From: RYN-230 sp963829725
GTDB taxonomy: Bacteria > Actinomycetota > Actinomycetes > Streptosporangiales > Streptosporangiaceae
Assembly: GCA_963829725.1 (NCBI GenBank)
Contig: CAWHJW010000014.1
Coordinates: 1 to 64,000 of the forward strand
Direction: 5' to 3'
DNA: 64,000 bases
Shown: positions 58,131 to 64,000 of the stretch, piece by piece
How the letters are laid out: every line of letters starts with the position of its first letter
How positions within the stretch are numbered: position 1 is the first letter of the stretch
Program-made: the position numbers and the translations under genes
The notes under the pieces: generated by a model
What the model saw: the letters and a program-made list of their open reading frames with translations, nothing else
What the model was told of the DNA's origin: nothing
Database searches by the model: none

Positions 58131-58388
58131 GTGGCCCCCACCATCCCGTCCACCGCTCTCGTGCCGGCCGCGCCGGTGTTCACCAACACGGAGCGGCTGG
58201 CATTAGCCGGGTTTCCTCGCCGGCTACAGCGGCCTGACCGCCAGGCTTACGAGCTGGATTTGCGGCACTTCGCTGGCTGGTGCCAGCAGCACCAGCTGCA
58301 TCTGTTCCAGGCGCGCCGTGCGGACATCGAGTTCTTCGCCCGCGATCTGGAAGCCCGCGGCCGGGCCCGGGCGACCATCACCCGGCGC
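58131..58388 (+). pseudogene. Phage-type integrase, N-terminal fragment
   Basis: From a GTG with GGAGG upstream: NTERLALAGFPRRLQRPDRQAYELDLRHFAGWCQQHQLHLFQARRADIEFFARDLEARGRARATITRR. This is the SAM-like core-binding domain of a tyrosine integrase. It stops exactly where a tRNA-3'-like sequence begins (58389). No catalytic domain follows. The junction looks like an integration or excision scar. Confidence 0.85.
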
Positions 58389-58408
58389 CAAATCCCGCCC
58401 CCGCTACC
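58389..58408 (+). repeat. tRNA-3'-like sequence (possible att remnant)
   Basis: CAAATCCCGCCCCCGCTACC matches the tRNA-fMet 3' end in copies 1 and 2 (CAAATCCTGCCCCCGCTACC) at 19 of 20 bases. The related downstream flank reappears at 60473, suggesting that the 2 kb between them was inserted later. Confidence 0.55.
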
Positions 58409-58435
58409 TCCAGTAGGCCTTGGCCATGTTTCCGG

Positions 58436-60325
58436 TCAGATCAAGTTTTCGCCTGTCACGCGGCGGCCAGCCCGGCTGTGATGTGCTGGCCGAGGGCGCG
58501 GTCGAACTGCCGCCAGGCGGTGGCGAGGGGCCGAGCGGTGCGCAAGATTGTCAGGGAGGGCTGGGCTGAGGGTGGTCAGGCCGGGGGTGAGGACGCGGCC
58601 GTAGGTCTTGGTGAACAGGACGGCGATCGTGCGGCCGTGGGGGGTGAGGCGGTACCGGTGGGTGCCGGGGAGCCGTTCGATGATCTGTTTTCGCCGCAGC
58701 CGCCTTAGGTCGTAGGTGGCTTGCCGGCTGGTGTAGGGGGTGCCCAGCAGCGCGGAGGTGAGCTGGGTCAGGGAGCGGTTGCCGGATCCGGCGATCAGGT
58801 GGGTGAACCGCAGCGTGGCAGCCAGGATCGCCATGACGCGGGGATCACCGAAGTGCAGGGCTGGAGCGTGCAGGCCCTCGGGGGTGCTGGTGGGCGTGGT
58901 CACCTCGGCGAAGGTGACGGTGTCGGGGGCCGGCTGGGCGTCTGCTGCTTCAGCGTCGCATAGACGCTGGCTGGCGTGTTCGCCAGCGGCCCGCAGGGCG
59001 TTCCAGTTGTCCAGGCAGACGCGCCGCCCGATCCCGAAGTCGTGGGTGTCGCAGATGACCGTCTCGGTCCGCAGCGCCCGGTGTCCTTTGAAGTACTGCT
59101 TGATCCGGCTGGCCTTGTAGTAGCAGCTGATCTGCGGGCCGGCTCCCTCGGTGATGACCTTGGTGCGGAAGGCGCCCGGGGTCCTGGCGTTGATCCGCCG
59201 GCCGAAGGTCAGTGACACGCAGTCGGGGCGGCCGATATCCAGGTGGTCGCGGATGAGCCCTTCGAAGAAGGCGCGCCCGGCGGCGGGACGGTCGAACACC
59301 AGCGTGCCGGCTATCTCGAACTGGCGGAACGCCAGCTCGTAGACGTATCCGGCGCGGAGGTCAGCGGTGGTGAGCACCTGCGGGAGCCGGGCAATGGGCA
59401 AACCAGCGCCAGAAAAACGCGGTGACCGCACCGGGCCCCAGCCGGTCACACAACCGCTGCAGCAGCGCGGGATCGTCACAGGAGCGGAACCCGTTGTCCA
59501 GCGCGGCATACCCGATCCGGGCCTTATCAAGCTGGCGCTTGGCCCACTCGTGCCCGTTCAGCCAGATCCAGACCGGGAAGGGCGCATAGCAGTTGACCTT
59601 CCAGAACGCCGGGCCCCACCCGGGATCGTGCAGGTAGAAGTAGAAGTGGTTGACGAAGGTCATCTGCCGCCCCCACTCCTGCAGAACCCGCCCCCGGCTG
59701 TCATGTCTCTTGCCCGCCCAGGACCGCCACGCCGAGGCCTTCTCCTGCCCGGCGCCGATCATGACGACCTTGCCTTTGCCGCCCGCAGCAGCAGCCGCCT
59801 CCAGGTAAGGCCGGGCGATCTCCTCCCTGTTATCTCCCTTGGCGAAGCGGATCACCGGGATGGCGTTCTCCTTAGCGAAGTTCCTGATCGCGGTCTCGTA
59901 CGCCTTCCCCACCTCGCCGAACGCCCTCGAGGACGGATAGCCGAATCCGCGCTGCTCGCGCAGGAACCGCGCGCACCACCCCGCGGTCTGCAGGTGCGGC
60001 ACATACCCTTGCATTATCTCAAGCCCGAATTTGGGTGTCCTTGCTGTAGCCGCCGCGGGTGTTTTGTGTGCTTTTTGCTGCGTGGTGGACACGTTACCTG
60101 AACAGGGTCTCCGCCGCAGACCCGTGCAAATCCCCTTGTCGCTGCCGTTTTTAGAACCAAGTGGCTACTACGTGAACGCTGTTCAGCTACATGTCCACGC
60201 CGCAGGCGTCCTGGTCAGGTGCGGCATACACAGGGAGGGCTTCAGATAACGTTCAGGAAAATCCGGTCCACCGAGCGGACCGCCAGGCTCACCCGATCCC
60301 GCAGTAAGGTCGAATAGTCGGCCAT
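58436..60325 (-). pseudogene. Uncharacterised multi-domain protein, broken by an insert and a frameshift
   Basis: The N-terminus is MADYSTLLRDRVSLAVRSVDRIFL (60325). A 240-bp insert interrupts it. It resumes as QGYVPHLQTAGWCARFLREQ, SSRAFGEVGKAYETAIRNFA, VKCYAPFPVWIWLNGHEWAK-like core (written VNCYAPFP) and ALDNGFRSCDDPALLQRLCD. A 7-base insertion near 59395 shifts the frame to TADLRAGYVYELAFRQFE, SLTFGRRINARTPGAFRTKV, TETVICDTHDFGIGRR. The C-terminus is a winged-helix-like domain (TSRQATYDLRRLRRKQIIERLPGTHRYRLTPHG). The family is one I recall as multi-copy in actinobacteria without known function. A mobile-element or nucleic-acid-binding role is a guess. Confidence 0.65.
60012..60251. mobile_element. 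MITE-like insert of about 240 bp
   Basis: The ends are inverted repeats: left CATTATCTCAAGCCC and right (reverse complement) CGTTATCTGAAGCCC, 13 of 15 identical. It interrupts the codons of DRIFL/QGYVPHL in the surrounding gene, so the pre-insertion frame can be rebuilt. It has no coding capacity. Confidence 0.6.
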
Positions 60326-60498
60326 CGCAGCCTCCCTGGTCTCATCAACCCGGAGGCTAGAACCGGCATGTCGGTGAGGAGGCCACCCCAACGGGCACCT
60401 CCTCGCTGCACACCAGCTGACACTCACCCCGCTCGCGGCGCAGCCGCGACTCTCGGCGGTATGAGGTCGCTCGCTATCAAGTAGGTGCATGTCAATGG

Positions 60499-60537
60499 CC
60501 TGATCGCCAGGAGGCGGTCAGGTCTTTTTGATCTTTT
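60499..60537 (+). terminator. Third copy of the tRNA-fMet-type terminator
   Basis: The stem CCTGATCGCC / GGCGGTCAGG is followed by TCTTTTTGATCTTTTT, the best T tail of the three. Upstream GCTATCAAGTAGGTGCATGTCA corresponds to GCTACCAAGTAAG-TGCAGGTCA in copies 1 and 2, but the T arm of a tRNA is not present. Confidence 0.8.
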
Positions 60538-60730
60538 TGTCCGTGGTTCGTCCGCGAGATCGGACCACATCAGCCGGGCGTGGGCAGCAGAGACCGGCCC
60601 GGATTGGCATAACCGCGCATGCCGGTGGCTGGATAGCCGCCAGACTCGTCTGGGAGGCTGCGGGCTCAACCCAAGCTGACGAGCCGACGGACAGAGGACG
60701 CAGCTTCGGCTCAGGGACTGCGCGACGAGG

Positions 60731-63289
60731 TCAGTCCCGTCTGTCCTTGAGCCGGGCAGTGGTTACCGGGATGCTGCCGGGCAGCGGCACCTCGCCGCGC
60801 AGCCTGGCGCGGACCTGGTCCGCGTCCGAGTGCTCCAGCGCCTCCAGGATGGCCAGGGCGTCCTTCCAGGCCTGGCTGGCCAGCCCTGGCTCGCCGATCG
60901 CGTGATAGGCGTCCCCGAGGTGCACCAGCATCGTGGTCTGGTAATAGCCCGGCCGGAAACCCTCGATGGTGCGCAGCGCGGTGCGCAGGCAGCCGATCAC
61001 CTCGTCCAGCCGGCCCAGGTGGAACAGCACGTAGCCGACGCTGTCCCAGGTGGCTGCCTGGTTGAGGGGGTCGCCGTGGCCCTCCTGGTAGAGGCTGAGC
61101 GCCTGCCCGCAGTACTCCAGGGCCTGCTTGTAGTCGCCGAGCTTGGCGTGCATCCAGCCGACCCCGTTGAGCATCCTGGCCTGGCCCGGCTCGTCGCCTT
61201 CTTCCCGGTAGAGGTCGAGGGACCGCTGGGCATGCCCGAGCGCCTCGGCGAGCCGGCCCTGCTGCTCGGCCAGCAGCATGATCTCGTTGTGCGCGCGGGC
61301 CTTCCCGAGCCGGTCACCGGCCTGCCGGTGCAGCTCCAGGGCCTGACGGCAGTACTCGCGCGCATCGGTGAGCAACCCGAGCCGGCCGTAGGCGGCGCCG
61401 AGGTCCCGGCAGGCGTGCGCCTGGCCGCTCAGGTCACCGAGGCGCTGGGCCGCCGCCACCGCGGTCCGCTGGATGGCGACCTGGTCGTGCCAGTCGCCGG
61501 CCCGGTCGAACAGCAGCCACATCGCCCACGGCAGCTGCCACGCGTAGCTCCCGAACCCGGCCTGGTCGGCCAGGGCGATCGCGGCCAGCAGGACCTGCCG
61601 CTCGGCGGCGAACCAGGCTAGCGCCTCGCTCACCGAGTTCAGGGTCTCCGGGGTGACGCCCGGCCTGGGAGGTTCCACCGGCAAATGCGGCCGGACCGGG
61701 TTGAGCAGTCGGCTTCCCGCGCACGCGGTGTGCAGGTAATGGTCCAGCACCCGGTGCACGGCCTGCCGCCGGGTCTCCTCGCTGTCCGTCCGGCTGGCCA
61801 GGTCAGCAGCATAGGCGCGGAGCAGATCGTGGAACGCATACCTGCCCGGTCCATACTCGCTGATCAAGTTCGCATCCGCCAGTTCGCTGATCTGGGCCCG
61901 GGCCCGGGCGGGCGTGTGCGCGGCGAGGCTTGCGGCAGCGGCTGCGGTAATGTCGGGGCCGGGGTTCAGGCTCAGCAGCCGGAACATCCATGCGCCCGGC
62001 TGGCTGAGATTCTGGTAGGACCAGCTGAACAGCGCCCGAAGGCTGCTGCCGGGCTCCCCGGTCTCCAGGATGTCCAGTCGGCCTCGTTCGTCGCGTAGGT
62101 CAGCGACCAGCGCGGCGAGCGGGTGACCGGGTTCGGCGGCACGCGCGGCGGCAATATTCAGCGCCAGCGGCAGCCGTGCCGACAGCGTGATCAGCTCGGC
62201 CACCGCCTCCGGTTCAGCACTGACGCGCTGGCTGCCGAGGCGGCGGCTCAGCAGGTCACGGGCCTCATGCTCGGAGAGCAGATTCACGGTGAGCGGCTTG
62301 GCCGCGTCGAGCGCGGCCAGGCCGGTCAGCCGACTCCGGCTGGTGACCAGCACCAGGCAGCCAGCGGTCCCAGGCAACAGCGGACGGACCTGCGTAGCGT
62401 CACGCGCGTTGTCCAGCAGGATGAGCATCTTCCGGCCAGCCAGCAGGCTACGGTATAGCCCAGCCTGGGCATCCGTGCCCGCTGGTATCCGCTCGGCGGG
62501 CACGGCCAGTGCATCGAGGAATTCGCGGATCGCCTCGGCAGGAGTTACCGGAGCGCCGGACGGACCGTTGCCACGCAGGTTCACATACAGCTGCCCATCT
62601 GGGAACTGGCTAGCGACCTGGTGGGCCCAGTGCACAGCCAGCGCGGTTTTGCCGACCCCGCCGTGCCACGGATCGCGGAGATCACCATCGTCCCCCGCGC
62701 GCCGCCCATGACCTCCAGCATCAGCCTGTCCAGGGCAGCCAGCTCATCGACTCGCCCCGCGAAATGCGGGATGGCGGCGGGCAGTTGCCGCGGTATGGCC
62801 TCCAGGCGGCTGCCAGTTAGCTCTGTTAGCGCATGGAACACCTCCAGCTCCAGGTCGGCCCCGGGAGGTAAATGTGCGGACGATCAGCTCAGCCTGGCGC
62901 AACCGCTGCCGGAACGCATACACTGCATGGCGGTCGGCATCGGCCGCGCCCGCTGGCAGGGAGACAGTCTCATCGAGTAGGAACACCAGCCGGGGCAGGC
63001 CAGCGGTGGTGGCTTCCTGGAACTCCAGCTCCGTGTACGACACTGCCGTACCGGGTGCTACCGAGCCGTAGCGGAATCCGACTACCGCTACGTAGATCTC
63101 GCAGCTGCGCACACGCTGCTGGCAATAGCTGGCAGGCTCGCCCTCTCGCGCAGCGAAATGCCGCATGTCAACCGGCGCCACCCCAGCCCGGCTCACCGCG
63201 TCCAGGGCAGCCTGCACAAACGACCGGTCCCCTGGGAACGCCGCCATATCGGAGGTATGACTCACGAACACCTGTCGCGTCCTCATCAC
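60731..63289 (-). pseudogene. DUF4062 - NB-ARC - TPR STAND protein, two frameshifts
   Basis: About 850 residues when rejoined. The N-terminus MRTRQVFVSHTSDMAAFPGDRSFVQAAL is DUF4062 (YEIYVAVVGFRYG-type core as IYVAVVGFRYG). The ATPase begins PHFAGRVDELAALDRLM; its P-loop reads AIRGTAG then breaks where one G of a run is missing (near 62665), and would continue GKTALAVHWAHQVA. Walker B is KMLILLDNARDATQ and GLPL-like is LSARLPLALNIAAA. The C-terminal half is TPR repeats (LGDLSGQAHACRDLGAAYGR; LGDYKQALEYCGQALSLY). The other shift (near 62868) is an extra G in a G run. It is a predicted signalling or defence STAND switch. Confidence 0.85.
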
Positions 63290-63383
63290 GCCCCCGGTCC
63301 CCGGAATCGGACGCCCCCAAATTTACACCTACCGTAACGATCTATAACTATTCCACAGATAACAGGACCGCATACGGCCGCGT

Positions 63384-64000
63384 CTAGGTCGCTGGCGGGG
63401 ACGGGGTGCGCAGCACGTAGAACCCGTCCAGGGCGGCCTCGGCGCCGATCTGGTCCTGCCTTCGGGTGACGGTGAGGCTGTCGTCGGTGATGGCAAGGTC
63501 GAAGTGCTTGCCGGTCTTGTATTAATTGATCACCTTGCCGGCCTCGACGCCGATCTTCGCGGCGCCGGCCAGCTGGCCGGCCTGGATGCGGGCGATGAGG
63601 GGGGCAGGAGTTTCTCGGTGGCGGCCAGGAGATTCTCGCGCTCGCGGGCCCGCTCGGCGGCCAGCACCGGGTTGCGGCAGGCGACCAGCCGCTCGCCGGG
63701 GAAGTCCCCGGACGTGATCTCGGCGAGATCCTGCTGGCCGGACAGGGACAGCTGCAGCGGGCCGTCCTCGGCCATCAGCTTGCGGATGGCGGGGGCGCGC
63801 AGCGCGGTGATCCACCCTCAGGTGCCGCCCCGCGGCGCCGTGCCGTCCTCCGCGGCATTCAGCGTGGCGATCCGGGCCGAGGTGATCATGGCGCGGTCGC
63901 CGACCATGACCATCCTGGCCAGGCCGAACTTCTCCCGCACCACCTTGACGATCTCGGTGAACGCGGCTGGGTCGCCGGTGTTGCCGCCGAACACGCGCAC
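63384..64000 (-). pseudogene. IS1634-family transposase, partial and broken
   Basis: The window edge cuts the N-terminal side. MRVFGGNTGDPAAFTEIVKVV, then GLARMVMVGDRAMITSARI (catalytic Asp), then a second frame APAIRKLMAEDGPLQLSLSG and GERLVACRNPVLAAERARERE, then AKIGVEAGKVIN followed by a TAA and in-frame YKTGKHFDLAITDDSLTVTRR, ending FYVLRTPS. At least two frameshifts and one nonsense codon are present. The order of blocks matches IS1634/IS4-like transposases. Confidence 0.85.

Noticed and set aside
58131..58388. Prophage
   Set aside because: Only an integrase fragment is present. No structural, terminase, portal or lysis genes occur anywhere in the window.

Overview
The window is GC-rich DNA from a high-GC Actinomycetota-type organism. 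Evidence for this is the GTG and TTG starts, the overlapping ATGA/GTGA operons, the actinobacterial families (DUF5954, DUF5134, BTAD-LuxR and MalT-like regulators, DUF4062/NB-ARC/TPR STAND proteins) and tRNA-fMet pieces of actinobacterial type. It reads as an accessory, heavily rearranged island. No ribosomal or central-metabolism block is present. About half of the genes are broken by frameshifts, nonsense codons or insertions.

Left end (1-5541): a divergent conflict/NLR-like locus. A caspase-like protease and the start of a probable TIR gene point left. A TIR-nSTAND1-TM-FGE sensor gene, now decayed, points right and is followed by an intact 223-aa protein of unknown function. A MntA/HepT toxin-antitoxin pair follows.

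5707-9815 and 23163-25808: two nearly identical group II introns, each lying antisense inside a 3' fragment of a tRNA-fMet gene that starts exactly at the anticodon loop. Each fragment is followed by a related terminator hairpin, and a third such hairpin lies at 60499. Copy 1 is split by an ISAs1-family IS with a clean 9-bp target duplication. Between the introns lie a secreted serine hydrolase with its coupled membrane protein, an SDR-MFS pair, a DUF4386 operon, a giant broken BTAD/LuxR regulator, two more toxin-antitoxin pairs (DUF433/DUF5615 and RHH-like/PIN) and relics of a carrier domain and an S53 peptidase.

25809-31551: a DUF5954 relic, a pair of membrane proteins (one with DUF5134) with a nearby decayed relative, and the 3' half of an IS110 transposase.

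31552-46126: nested mobile elements. Two related two-recombinase units face each other and carry matching 82-bp terminal arrays of TTATGCCGA. Between them sits a RIT-like (recombinase-in-trio) element with identical 125-bp inverted repeats. It abuts both units at the same catalytic HxxRH codons. To the right is a large serine recombinase that has lost its catalytic domain and was later hit by an ISKra4-type IS with a -1 frameshift signal. IS66, group II intron and IS5-like relics follow.

46310-50250: leftovers of a polysaccharide locus (two GT2 glycosyltransferases, a NodB-type deacetylase and an oxidoreductase relic). 50251-58130: a MalT-like LuxR regulator followed by an amidohydrolase operon, a broken SGNH hydrolase, a broken universal stress protein and a methyltransferase. 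58131-64000: an integrase fragment fused to a tRNA-3'-like sequence, an uncharacterised gene interrupted by a 240-bp MITE-like insert, a broken DUF4062-NB-ARC-TPR STAND protein and an IS1634 relic.
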